Below are positions 8,727 to 17,424 of a DNA stretch of 45,029 nucleotides, piece after piece. The notes beneath the pieces are model-generated. The model worked only from the letters and a program-made list of their open reading frames with translations. It was not told where the DNA came from and searched no databases. The position numbers and the translations under genes were made by a program. Positions within the stretch are counted from its first letter, which is position 1. Each line of letters starts with the position of its first letter. The DNA is from Alphaproteobacteria bacterium (GTDB lineage Bacteria; Pseudomonadota; Alphaproteobacteria; Micavibrionales; Micavibrionaceae): the NCBI GenBank assembly GCA_029880245.1, contig JAOUOR010000007.1, forward strand, positions 1 through 45,029, in the 5' to 3' direction.

Positions 8727-10349
8727 ATGAAAATAACTGGTCAAGATCAAGGCAATAGCCATAGGGATTTTCTTTATTCTATCCTGATATGCTTTGCGTT
8801 CCTTATTGTTTTACTTTATTGGGCTTCAATACAGTTTTTCTTCACCCTAAATGGCAATGTAACATGGCTTCTTATAGCAGCTGAACGTTTCCTAAACGGT
8901 GAAATACTGCTTAACAGCTATTATGAAACCAACCCGCCGCTTAGCTTTCTTATCTACACCCCTTTTGTCTTGATTTCCAAAATTACAGGAATAGCATCGC
9001 CTATAATTACAACAACCGTGACCTATATTCTGGTTTGTGGCTCGTTATTTTTAACTGAACGAATATTAAGATGCTTTGACTGGCTTGATGCCATAGACAG
9101 ATATGTTTTTATCGGCGCCTTTATGATTGGTATCACGTCTGTAGCCAATGTCTTTTTTGCCGATCGCGAGCATTTAATGGTCATGGCAATGATGCCGTTT
9201 CTATTATGCCAATATGCTATAAGCAAAGATATCAAGCTTCCCCGCATTGCTTTATTTATAAGCCTGTCTCTTGGAACCATTGCCTTCCTTGTTAAGCCTC
9301 ATTACGGGATTTTGCCCTTTATTATTTTGTGTTCAAGAGCTTTTCAGCAAAAAAGAATAGGCGTGATCTTTGATCAGGATTTTATGTTTCTTGCCATAGG
9401 AACGCTTTTATATTTATGCGTATTATTTTTATTTTTTAACGACTACCTGATGCTTATTCTTCCGGATGTCATCAATCTTTATATACATGGTGAAAGCTTC
9501 AAGGACACTGCCCAAGCCTTTTTCCCCTATTTTATGGCTATTTTCTCTCTTTTAATCGCCGAGAGTTTTTTGGAGGATCTAGATAAAAAGACACATAGAT
9601 TTCTACTTTTTATACATTTTTGTACATTACTATTTTGTATCCCTGCCCTTGTTCAGTTCAAAGGATATTACAATCATATTATTCCGGCTCTTGCGTTTTT
9701 ATTACCGGCCTTAAGCTTTTCCATCTGCATAAGGATGAAGCGTTTTCTTAAACCCCAAATCAGCATGAGCTTGCCAATCATAATGGTACTTATCTTAAGT
9801 TATATAGCTATTCCCCTAGATACTGATTTTCCTAAATTTACAGATATAAAAAAGCTTCCTTTAGGACTCTATATTGACAAAAACTGTCCGGATCCCTGTA
9901 CATTTTTTGTATTACATAGTGATATAGAAATTATAAACCCTACTGCCGCTTATACAAAATGGGAGCACGGCACACGATTTCCAGCCTATTGGTTCATTCC
10001 CCGTATTGACGGATCGGAATATTTACAAAGCAACGGTCACGCAACTACGTTAAGTAAGAATGAAGTCGCCAGACTGAAAGAAAAATATACAAATTTTGTT
10101 GTCGAAGATTTCGAGCACTATAAACCCTCTTTAGTTCTAATCGGGACAGATATCATTGTCGTGGATGACAAGGTATTTAGTTTTCTGGAGTTTTTTGGTT
10201 CAGATGAAAATTTTCAAAAGAGCTTTACAAATAAATATACCAAAACAGACGAATTTTCATTTGATCAAGGTCTATATTTTGGAGGAACATCTTTGGAAAA
10301 AACAGAAATTAAACATTACGACGTGTATATTCGAAATAATTTCCTATGA
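8727..10349 (+). CDS. Polytopic membrane protein, GT-C glycosyltransferase-like (paralogue 1)
   Basis: The 540-residue protein has about ten hydrophobic segments and a soluble C-terminal third. It is a paralogue of the product of 10807-12411: both share WLL..ERFL.G, then YETNPPLSFLIY after the first membrane segment, a [R/K][E/D]HL motif, and KPHY.I.P. The layout (one TM helix, an extracytoplasmic loop, many TM helices, a periplasmic domain) suits a GT-C enzyme using polyprenyl-phosphate sugars. Paralogue 2 has DTDTGW at the loop where GT-C enzymes hold catalytic acids; here it reads NGNVTW, with no acidic residue. It follows clpX by six bases and overlaps the convergent gtrA by six. Substrate unknown. 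Confidence 0.6.
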   Translation: MKITGQDQGNSHRDFLYSILICFAFLIVLLYWASIQFFFTLNGNVTWLLIAAERFLNGEILLNSYYETNPPLSFLIYTPFVLISKITGIASPIITTTVTYILVCGSLFLTERILRCFDWLDAIDRYVFIGAFMIGITSVANVFFADREHLMVMAMMPFLLCQYAISKDIKLPRIALFISLSLGTIAFLVKPHYGILPFIILCSRAFQQKRIGVIFDQDFMFLAIGTLLYLCVLFLFFNDYLMLILPDVINLYIHGESFKDTAQAFFPYFMAIFSLLIAESFLEDLDKKTHRFLLFIHFCTLLFCIPALVQFKGYYNHIIPALAFLLPALSFSICIRMKRFLKPQISMSLPIIMVLILSYIAIPLDTDFPKFTDIKKLPLGLYIDKNCPDPCTFFVLHSDIEIINPTAAYTKWEHGTRFPAYWFIPRIDGSEYLQSNGHATTLSKNEVARLKEKYTNFVVEDFEHYKPSLVLIGTDIIVVDDKVFSFLEFFGSDENFQKSFTNKYTKTDEFSFDQGLYFGGTSLEKTEIKHYDVYIRNNFL

Positions 10350-10760
10350 CTGGGCTTTTATTTTGGGTTTATTCTTAAAAACAAATATCCATGAGCCAAT
10401 ATAATTCCAGATTAGGGATACAAATATGGCGACCACTTTTGCCAATAGCGGGTGAATCCAATAGGACAAATATTTTACAACAGGCGTAGTAAGGGCCAAA
10501 CCTATTAGTCCCACTATGATGAAGGCAGAAACCTGCTTAATAAGCTGATCCCGTTTAAGGTTTTTAAATGTCCATAATGCATTGAAAATAAAGCTATTAC
10601 CGAGCGCTACAAAAAAGGCACAAATATGAGCGGCAACACCTGAAAAGCCCGCCACATAGAATAAAAATACAAAAACACCGAAATCAATAAATGTGTTAAT
10701 AAGGCCGACAACCGAAAAACGGCTAAAACTTTTATAGTGATTTTTGACGATTTCTTTCAT
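10344..10760 (-). CDS. GtrA-family membrane protein
   Basis: This 138-residue protein has four predicted membrane helices and is typical of the GtrA family (FSVVGLINTFIDFGVFVFLF at the start, later NYIGSWIFVFKN at the end). GtrA proteins are thought to flip undecaprenyl-phosphate-linked sugars across the inner membrane. It sits in a locus with a GtrB-type glycosyltransferase (12415) and two GT-C-like proteins, matching the gtrA/gtrB/gtr-type composition of phage serotype-conversion and bacterial glycosylation modules. Unlike classical operons, it lies on the opposite strand between the two large membrane genes. Confidence 0.88.
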   Translation of the reverse strand: MKEIVKNHYKSFSRFSVVGLINTFIDFGVFVFLFYVAGFSGVAAHICAFFVALGNSFIFNALWTFKNLKRDQLIKQVSAFIIVGLIGLALTTPVVKYLSYWIHPLLAKVVAIFVSLIWNYIGSWIFVFKNKPKIKAQS

Positions 10761-10806
10761 AAGTTACTGCTTAAATTCTTTTTAATCTCATTTACTAAGG
10801 GTCACA

Positions 10807-12411
10807 GTGTATAATAACACCACAGCACAATCAGAAAGTAATTTTTACACGATAAGCGCTCTTGTGATTATTTTTGTATCCACTGCACTATGGATCAATA
10901 TTTACCTTAATATACATATGGATACTGATACAGGATGGCTTTTGCAATGTCTTGAACGTTTTTTATCCGGAGGGAATTACTCAACTGATTTTTACGAAAC
11001 AAACCCACCGCTTAGCTTTCTCATTTACCTGCCAGCCTACCCTTTGTACATAACAGGGCTTGTCCATGCCAAAACAGCTATTCTACTTGTTTTTCTAAGC
11101 TACATATTTATTGCAAATATCCTGCTTTATTATTTGCTAAGACAAATCCCGCTCAATAAAATGCAGGCCATTTCTTTGGTTGCTTGTCTGGTCATCAGCC
11201 AAACATGGATGAGCGGAGTCAATTTCGGCTCCAAAGACCACTTAATTTATATTTGTCTCTTGCCCTATTGCATATACCAAGTCCTTATTCTCCAAGGTCA
11301 AACTGTCCATAAACCTACAACTACGCTTGTCTCACTTTTGGCAGGCTTGGCTCTGTGCATAAAGCCACATTATGCCATAATACCTGCGCTCTTTGCAGTA
11401 CAGAGGCTTGTTCGCAACAAGTCCCTGTATAAAACAATGCTCTCGCGTGATTTCATTATAATTGCTCTTGTAATATTCGCTTTTGCACTATTTTACGCGC
11501 TGCGATTTCCTGATTTTTTTACAATAATCCTGTCGGATTTGCGAGAGATCTACAGTAATGAAAGTCGCTTTGATATTACGAATTATCTTAGTTTTTTGAG
11601 CCTGCCCTTTATGGCGCTGCTGTGTTTTGGGTTGCTGCCTGACGATAATGAAAGCTACAACAGATTAAAGCCTGTCATATATAATCTAGCCTTACTGTCC
11701 TTTGTTCTTTTTGTTCCTTTTGCCGTGCAAGGCAAGGGATTTGAATATCAGGCCATTCCTTTTATCGGGACCGGACTTATTGTCCTGCTATTTTCACTAT
11801 TTTGTTTGCTGACATATCATATAAAACAGCCCCTTTTAGTGCTTACTCTTATTTTTTCGCTAAGCATCTCTCTTCTTACGAAATTAAATACAGGAAAAAA
11901 TAAGGATTTAATGAACTCTGAGGAATTTGTATCCCTGCCATATCATCAAAAGCTTGAAGAATATGCATGGAACAACGTTTATGCCTCTTATGAATTTCAT
12001 TCTTTGGTTCTGGCTTTGCCTTACTATACAGATTTAAAAAACGGCTCGAGATTTGGTCAACTCTGGCCTATATCAGGTCTATCTCAAAAACTTCAACAAA
12101 ACCACCTGCCAGAAAAAGAAAGACTAAAAGTCCAAGAAAAGATGCGCCATTATATCTCGATGCTCGCACAGGATATAGACCGCTACAAACCATCGGTTAT
12201 TAGTATCCCGCAATATTACGACCCTGAAAATAACGGTCCATCAAAAAAATATCTGGACTTCCTGCTTTCAAACCCTGAATTTAAAGAGAAAATGCGAAGT
12301 TATGATTTCGTTGAACGTGTAGATTTTGATAAGTCCCTTATAGTGGTTGGTATAAAAGAAGAAAAAGACAAAATTTTAAGTTTTGATTTATTCCAAAGAA
12401 GGAAAGATTAG
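10807..12411 (+). CDS. Polytopic membrane protein, GT-C glycosyltransferase-like (paralogue 2)
   Basis: The 534-residue protein starts with GTG at 10807, chosen because AAGGG lies at proper spacing and no better ATG is near. After the first TM helix an external loop carries MDTDTGWLLQCLERFL and FYETNPPLSFLIY; acidic residues here match the usual GT-C catalytic position. Further motifs shared with paralogue 1 are KDHL and KPHYAIIP. About ten TM helices precede a soluble C-terminal domain. The gtrB gene begins three bases after its stop, so this is probably the transferase that uses the GtrB-made polyprenyl sugar. The acceptor (LPS, glycan or protein) cannot be told from sequence. Confidence 0.65.
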   Translation: MYNNTTAQSESNFYTISALVIIFVSTALWINIYLNIHMDTDTGWLLQCLERFLSGGNYSTDFYETNPPLSFLIYLPAYPLYITGLVHAKTAILLVFLSYIFIANILLYYLLRQIPLNKMQAISLVACLVISQTWMSGVNFGSKDHLIYICLLPYCIYQVLILQGQTVHKPTTTLVSLLAGLALCIKPHYAIIPALFAVQRLVRNKSLYKTMLSRDFIIIALVIFAFALFYALRFPDFFTIILSDLREIYSNESRFDITNYLSFLSLPFMALLCFGLLPDDNESYNRLKPVIYNLALLSFVLFVPFAVQGKGFEYQAIPFIGTGLIVLLFSLFCLLTYHIKQPLLVLTLIFSLSISLLTKLNTGKNKDLMNSEEFVSLPYHQKLEEYAWNNVYASYEFHSLVLALPYYTDLKNGSRFGQLWPISGLSQKLQQNHLPEKERLKVQEKMRHYISMLAQDIDRYKPSVISIPQYYDPENNGPSKKYLDFLLSNPEFKEKMRSYDFVERVDFDKSLIVVGIKEEKDKILSFDLFQRRKD

Positions 12412-12414
12412 ATT

Positions 12415-13356
12415 ATGAGCAAGAAGGAAAAACTTTCTATCATTATTCCCTGTTATAACGAGCAGGAAATGATTGATCTGTGTCATAAGAGTGTTTGTGC
12501 TGTCATTGATCCGCTCACTGATTTTGACGCTGAAATTGTCTATATTAACGATGGCAGTAAAGACAACACTTATGAAAAGCTTCTTGAAATACAAAAAAAA
12601 GACAAACGCGCCATAATTATTAATCTTTCAAGAAATTTTGGCAAAGAAGCAGCTATGACGGCCGGTATTAACAATGCACAAGGCGACGCGGTTATTATTC
12701 TTGATGCTGACTTACAAGATCCACCGGATTTAATTCCTGAGCTTATAAAACTCTGGAAGGAAAATGACGCGGATGTTGTTTATGGGCAGCGCGTCAAACG
12801 CGAAGGCGAGACATGGCTTAAGAAATTAACAGCGCGCTTCTTTTACAAACTAATGAGCTATATCAGCAGCACAGAAATTCCGCTTAATACCGGTGATTTT
12901 CGTCTTATGAACCGCAGAGCTGTCGACGCCCTGAACCAGCTCAAAGAACGCCACAGATTTTTAAAAGGTATGTTCGCCTGGGTTGGCTATAAACAAATAC
13001 CTCTGGAATATAATCGTGCGCCGCGTGCTGCAGGAAATACGAAATGGAATTACTTCAAGTTGCTGGATTTTGCGCTTGAGGGCATTACAGGCTTTAGTAT
13101 CATACCGCTACGCATCGCCAGTTTTTGCGGATTTCTGATCTCTCTGTTTGCCTTTGCTTTTGGAGGATTTATTATTCTAAAAACCATATTTTTGGGCACG
13201 GACATGCCCGGTTATGCTTCCTTGATGGTTATGATTACTTTTCTAAGCGGTATACAGCTTTTATGCATAGGTATATTGGGAGAGTATATAGGACGCATTT
13301 TCGGTGAAACAAAAAACAGACCCTTGTATTTCATAGAAAATATCCACGGAAGGTAA
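12415..13356 (+). CDS. GtrB/DPM1-like glycosyltransferase family 2
   Basis: The 313-residue protein makes a polyprenyl-phosphate-linked sugar in the GtrB/dolichol-phosphate-mannose-synthase-like branch of GT2. It has SIIIPCYNEQEMI at residue 8, NDGSKDNT near 46, LDADLQDPP near 98 (the DxD-containing catalytic block), GDFRLMNRRA near 160 and R..GNTKWN near 203, then two C-terminal TM helices near residues 235 and 270 that anchor it in the inner membrane. Its ATG follows AAGGAAAG and lies three bases after the GT-C-like gene, so it is cotranscribed with it. GtrA would flip the product. Confidence 0.92.
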   Translation: MSKKEKLSIIIPCYNEQEMIDLCHKSVCAVIDPLTDFDAEIVYINDGSKDNTYEKLLEIQKKDKRAIIINLSRNFGKEAAMTAGINNAQGDAVIILDADLQDPPDLIPELIKLWKENDADVVYGQRVKREGETWLKKLTARFFYKLMSYISSTEIPLNTGDFRLMNRRAVDALNQLKERHRFLKGMFAWVGYKQIPLEYNRAPRAAGNTKWNYFKLLDFALEGITGFSIIPLRIASFCGFLISLFAFAFGGFIILKTIFLGTDMPGYASLMVMITFLSGIQLLCIGILGEYIGRIFGETKNRPLYFIENIHGR

Positions 13357-13413
13357 TAATCAGCTATTATTAATCTCTTCCAAATTGCTCCTTTAAAGGG
13401 TAACATGACGGTT

Positions 13414-13428
13414 GTAAGAGTCTCTTAC
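13414..13428. promoter_or_regulatory. 15-bp palindrome upstream of the DHH gene
   Basis: GTAAGAG-T-CTCTTAC is a perfect palindrome 50 bp before the DHH gene start. A second, A+T-rich hairpin (TAATAAT/ATTATTA) spans about 13355-13373 after gtrB. The first could be an operator. No regulator is identified, and the function is only a suggestion. Confidence 0.35.
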
Positions 13429-13477
13429 GATCTTGTCCTGTACTATAGAAATATTAAGACTAGGGAGAAATATATTC

Positions 13478-14440
13478 ATGTCAGCAGCAGCAAAATTAAT
13501 GCCCGAAAAAGGCAAGAAATATCGTCTTATTACACGAAGTGACATGGATGGTTTGGTTTGCGGCATTCTTCTGAAAGAACTGGACATCATTGATGATATT
13601 ATGTTTGCCCACCCCAAGGACATGCAAGATGGACTAATTGATTTGGGTCCGGATGATATTACAACAAACCTTCCCTATAATGAGGAAGTTTATTTGTCCT
13701 TCGATCATCACGCAAGCGAAGCCAGACGAGTTCAAGATCAACCCGATAATATGGTGATTGATATTGATGCTCCTTCGGCGGCACGGATTGTTTATGATTA
13801 TTTTGGTGGCGAAGCTGCTTTTCCAAGTGTTTCCAAAGATATGATGGATGCTGTTGATAAGGCTGATTCGGCAGATTTTACGAAGGAGGAAATACTTTCT
13901 CCCGAAGGGTGGGTTCTTCTCAGCTTTATTATGGATGCGAGAACGGGTCTTGGACGATTTCGTGATTTTAATATATCCAATTATCAACTTATGATGAAGC
14001 TTATCGACTTTTGCCGGACGCATTCAGATATTGAAGAAATCCTTGATCTTCCAGATGTTAAAGAGCGCGTCAATCTATTTTTTGAACACCAAATGAAATG
14101 CCGCGAGCAAATACAAAGATGTGGCAAAGTTCATGGCAACCTTGTCGTTTTGGACCTGAGAAAAGAAGATAATATCTGGGCAGGCAACAGATTTGTGATT
14201 TATGCACTCTTCCCTCAATGTAACATATCCATCCATATTCTTTGGGGAAAGAATAAACAAAACACGGTTTTTGCAGTTGGAAAATCTATTCTGGACCGCA
14301 GTAGCAAAACTAATGTTGATGATCTTATGTTGAAATATGGCGGAGGTGGCCATAACGCGGCAGGAACTTGTCAGATACCAAATCTAAAGGCAGAAGAAGC
14401 TTTGCTGGATTTAATCAAGACAATTACAAATGATGGCTAA
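13478..14440 (+). CDS. DHH-family phosphoesterase
   Basis: The product of about 320 residues carries the DHH superfamily layout: SDMDGLVCG near the N-terminus (first metal site), FDHHASE (the DHH motif itself) and a C-terminal DHHA1 domain ending in GGGGHNAAG. Relatives include NrnA-type oligoribonucleases, pAp phosphatases and exopolyphosphatase-like enzymes; the substrate here cannot be fixed. I chose ATG 13478 because AGGGAGA sits ten bases upstream. An in-frame ATG at 13433 would add 15 residues before the conserved start. It appears to lead a cluster with the adenylate-forming enzyme and the LdcA-like gene. Confidence 0.85.
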   Translation: MSAAAKLMPEKGKKYRLITRSDMDGLVCGILLKELDIIDDIMFAHPKDMQDGLIDLGPDDITTNLPYNEEVYLSFDHHASEARRVQDQPDNMVIDIDAPSAARIVYDYFGGEAAFPSVSKDMMDAVDKADSADFTKEEILSPEGWVLLSFIMDARTGLGRFRDFNISNYQLMMKLIDFCRTHSDIEEILDLPDVKERVNLFFEHQMKCREQIQRCGKVHGNLVVLDLRKEDNIWAGNRFVIYALFPQCNISIHILWGKNKQNTVFAVGKSILDRSSKTNVDDLMLKYGGGGHNAAGTCQIPNLKAEEALLDLIKTITNDG

Positions 14441-14473
14441 CTCCGGACAAAACATCAATAGAGCACAATAACC

Positions 14474-15868
14474 ATGTTGCGTAAGTTTTTAGGATATAAT
14501 TTAGCTTTAAAGCCTCTGAAAGAAAATAAGTTACCCCGTAAAGAAAAACTTTTAAATATTCTGGAATATTGCAATCGTAATATCCCGTTTTATAAGGGGA
14601 AGTATAGTTTTTTCCTTGAAAGCGCCTGTAACTTGCCAGAGGAAGATTTTTATTATGCTTTCAGCCATCTGCCGATAACACAAAAGAGTGATATCAAGGC
14701 AAAAAACTCGGCCTTTAAAAGTGTGACGCTCGATTATAAATACGATATTTTGAAAAACGGTAAAACACCTAGCGCCAAAGAAGTTATAAATCACGGCATC
14801 GTTAAAAGAGATTTCTTTGCCTCGATTTCAACGGGAGGTTCATCAGGTATTCCGGCTTTTCGATGGCTGGATTATGATGATGCCAATCTTTTTGCGCAGA
14901 GCTTCCTCAAATCCTTTAGGATTAATGGCTGGTCACCCGGTGAAGATTTCGTCGTATTTTATCCGCTCAAATCATATTTCACAGGACCATATGCCGATCA
15001 GTCTAAAGCCTTGAGAACTTTTTTTGGATTCACAATGGTACCTTTTGAAACCGTTAACAAAGAATCCGTTACAAAGCTTTTGGAGACTTTGAAGAATACG
15101 AAAGCAACACTTTTGGTGATTTTCCCTTGCGTCTTGCAACGGGTTGCGGAAATCATGAAAGAAGAAGGCATCGAGCCCTTAGAAAACCTTCCTTATATAA
15201 ACGTGAGCGGTGAATTTTTACTTGATTGCAGCAAGAGCTTTATACAAGAGCAATTCCCAGACAGTGATATTCAATCTACCTATGGAGCCGTTGAATTCGG
15301 TGAGATTGCGCATCAAAAAGACCTTAGAAGCTTTGATTATGATGTGTTTAACGATTATGTTTATGTTGAACAAGGTCCGGAAAATACAATACTTGTGACA
15401 TCCTACTATCAGCGTGCCTTCCCGATAATCCGCTATAGGATTGAAGATACGGGCAAAGTCGTGAACCATAAAGACGGCAGTCAGTCTATTCTCAATCTTG
15501 AAGGTAAGAACACGGATTATGTTACAGGCGCTGGCGGTTATATGTATTATGCCTCTTTCTTTAATTCTGTTATTAACGAAATAAACAAAGCTCTTAATGA
15601 CCCGATCATTCATTTTACCCTTCGTCATGATGGTGAAAAAGTCATGCAATTGAATTTTGTATTGCATCCGGATAAGCAGGATAAAAAGAAAACTGTGAAG
15701 CAAGCTGCCCAGAATGCCTTAAGCTCTGCCTTTTTAAATTTCGAGACTATTGAAATCACATTCAAAAAGCATTTCGACCACGATTATACGCGCAAATTTA
15801 AAATCATAGGAGAAGGTGACGGCCTTTCCGAAGTTGTTGGTGGATATTACCAAAGAAAGGCCTCATGA
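14474..15868 (+). CDS. PaaK/CapK-like adenylate-forming enzyme
   Basis: The 464-residue protein resembles phenylacetate-CoA ligase and CapK-type AMP-forming ligases. It has the early NIPFYKGKY segment, the P-loop-like STGGSSGIP (near residue 116), YGAVEFGE near 269, and YRIEDTGKV near 318, equivalent to the RTGD motif. Such enzymes activate a carboxylic acid as an acyl-AMP. CapK relatives are often found in polysaccharide loci, which fits the nearby glycosyltransferases, but the substrate is unknown. Three bases separate it from the LdcA-like gene, implying cotranscription. Confidence 0.8.
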   Translation: MLRKFLGYNLALKPLKENKLPRKEKLLNILEYCNRNIPFYKGKYSFFLESACNLPEEDFYYAFSHLPITQKSDIKAKNSAFKSVTLDYKYDILKNGKTPSAKEVINHGIVKRDFFASISTGGSSGIPAFRWLDYDDANLFAQSFLKSFRINGWSPGEDFVVFYPLKSYFTGPYADQSKALRTFFGFTMVPFETVNKESVTKLLETLKNTKATLLVIFPCVLQRVAEIMKEEGIEPLENLPYINVSGEFLLDCSKSFIQEQFPDSDIQSTYGAVEFGEIAHQKDLRSFDYDVFNDYVYVEQGPENTILVTSYYQRAFPIIRYRIEDTGKVVNHKDGSQSILNLEGKNTDYVTGAGGYMYYASFFNSVINEINKALNDPIIHFTLRHDGEKVMQLNFVLHPDKQDKKKTVKQAAQNALSSAFLNFETIEITFKKHFDHDYTRKFKIIGEGDGLSEVVGGYYQRKAS

Positions 15869-15871
15869 TTA

Positions 15872-16780
15872 ATGTCGGCTTCGGTTTACCCAAAAGCACT
15901 TAAAAAAGGTGATACCATCGGTATATTTTCTCCATCCAGCTATGTTCTGGAAGAGGAAATACAAAAATCAAAAGCTTTTATAGAAAAAAAAGGCTTTAAC
16001 GTTTTCATACATCCGCAAACCTATGAGCGGCATAATCAATCGGCTGGCACGCATCTTCAAAAGGCACTCGCTCTTCAAGGTCTATGGCAAAGAAATGATA
16101 TCCATGCCATATGGGCAGCTGGTGGCGGTAACCGTGCTCTGCACTTAATCGATATGATTAATTTCAAGAAAATGAAGGAAAAGCCAAAACTCCTGATCGG
16201 CTTTAGCGATGTCACCGCTTTACTTAATGCTGTTTATGCTCATACCTCTATAACGACCCTTCACGGTCCGGTCTTTAAGAATCTGCACAAACAGGATAAA
16301 ACCAAGGAGCTATTTGAATTGCTCGAGGGTAAAACAGCCACAATACCTTTCAAGAAGAAAAATATTCTTAAACCCGGAAAAGCCAATGGTCATTTAATAG
16401 GTGGCAATTTAAGTGTATTCCAGTATTTACCCCAGACCTTGACAGAAAAATTCTGGAAAGACGGCATTTTATTTCTGGAAGATTGTAACGAAGAGCTCAG
16501 CCGTCTTGACCGGATGTTTTTGCATCTCAGGCGCCTTAGTGTTTTAAAGGAAATTAAGGGGCTGTTGATTGGTCAGTTCACAGATGTTCCTGAAACCGGT
16601 ACACCTTTTGGCTTTACACTCAGCGATATTATCATGGAGCATACTGAAGGGTTAGATATACCTATTATCATGGATATGCCTTTCGGGCATGGAAACGAGC
16701 TATATCCTTTGCCTATAGGTTCCAAAGTCAGTCTTGATACAAGCAAGGCAAGTATAAAAGTCAAAGCCACAGTTAAATAG
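15872..16780 (+). CDS. LdcA/MccF-type carboxypeptidase (peptidase family S66)
   Basis: The 302-residue cytosolic protein belongs to family S66, which includes L,D-carboxypeptidase A (removes the terminal D-Ala from recycled murein tetrapeptide) and microcin C immunity peptidases. Seen are GDTIGIFSPSS at the N-terminus, the nucleophile serine in IGFSDVTALLNA (near residue 112), GGNLSVFQ, the glutamate block FLEDCNEELSRLDRM (near 207), and the histidine in MPFGHGNE (near 274). The murein role is the more common one and fits the LdtD/MepK genes elsewhere in the window. MccF-like detoxification cannot be excluded. Confidence 0.88.
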   Translation: MSASVYPKALKKGDTIGIFSPSSYVLEEEIQKSKAFIEKKGFNVFIHPQTYERHNQSAGTHLQKALALQGLWQRNDIHAIWAAGGGNRALHLIDMINFKKMKEKPKLLIGFSDVTALLNAVYAHTSITTLHGPVFKNLHKQDKTKELFELLEGKTATIPFKKKNILKPGKANGHLIGGNLSVFQYLPQTLTEKFWKDGILFLEDCNEELSRLDRMFLHLRRLSVLKEIKGLLIGQFTDVPETGTPFGFTLSDIIMEHTEGLDIPIIMDMPFGHGNELYPLPIGSKVSLDTSKASIKVKATVK

Positions 16781-17165
16781 CTTTTGAGTATGATTTTTGA
16801 TCTAAGGGATGGTTACTCCCCCAAAATTCCTTACACGACAAAATCTTGCCGCCAGAAACCATACATAGCTCCATCATACACTCGGCAACAAACTTCTTGT
16901 CCTTCATAATCTCACAGGCGATGTAAACAAGCCCTTCCCTTCTTCCCCATGCAAAATCAATGGCCTTATATTTAACGCCAGCATAATTTTCTACACGGCT
17001 CAGGAACAATTTGCGTAATTGATCATGCCCGTGAATTCTATGAAAAGGGTCTTGAAATGACACATCAACCGAAAAAAAATCAATAAAAATATCAAGAGAA
17101 CGCAAATTCACCGCCTCTAGAGTTGATAGAAAGTCTTCTAAAATCGGCTGGGAAGAGAGCTGCAT
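16773..17165 (-). CDS. NTF2/SnoaL-like small protein
   Basis: The product of about 130 residues has the pattern of NTF2-like/SnoaL folds: an N-terminal helix with FLSTLEAVNLRSLDIFIDFF, then DVSFQDPFHRIHGHDQLRKL, then beta strands ending in CKEFWGS. Such proteins are small binding domains or isomerases, and no specific activity is predicted. I chose ATG 17165 because GAGAAAAGAGAAA lies directly upstream; an ATG at 17249 would add 28 residues that do not look like part of the domain. It is convergent with the LdcA-like gene, overlapping by eight bases. Confidence 0.7.
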   Translation of the reverse strand: MQLSSQPILEDFLSTLEAVNLRSLDIFIDFFSVDVSFQDPFHRIHGHDQLRKLFLSRVENYAGVKYKAIDFAWGRREGLVYIACEIMKDKKFVAECMMELCMVSGGKILSCKEFWGSNHPLDQKSYSKAI

Positions 17166-17275
17166 TTTCTCTTTTCTCTTGATGTAACTAGCTGTTATAA
17201 GTGGATAAAATTGCACAAAAGAGCGGTAAAAGTGAATACGTATGTTCAAAAAAAATCACTTTTATACATATTATG

Positions 17276-17304
17276 TTGAAAAATACTGTTTTTTTTGGTA
17301 TGGT
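17276..17304 (+). promoter_or_regulatory. Sigma-70-type promoter of carD
   Basis: TTGAAA (17276-17281), a 17-bp spacer, and TATGGT (17299-17304) form a good housekeeping-type promoter. The implied leader is about 110 nt before the carD ATG. It includes GGGGAGCGCAGGTGTCCC followed by TTAATTTTTT near 17350-17377, which could be a weak hairpin in the leader. Confidence 0.6.
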
Positions 17305-17424
17305 CCTAACCTAAATCGTGTTCGGAGAGGTTGCTAAGTAATTACATGGGGAGCGCAGGTGTCCCTTAATTTTTTGCACTTTTCATGAAACAGAGTCATT
17401 AAACAACGTATAAGGTGAAAAAAT

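Noticed and set aside
8727-13356. Prophage serotype-conversion cassette
   Set aside because: gtr genes occur in phages, but no integrase, attachment site or other phage gene is nearby and the flanking genes are housekeeping.
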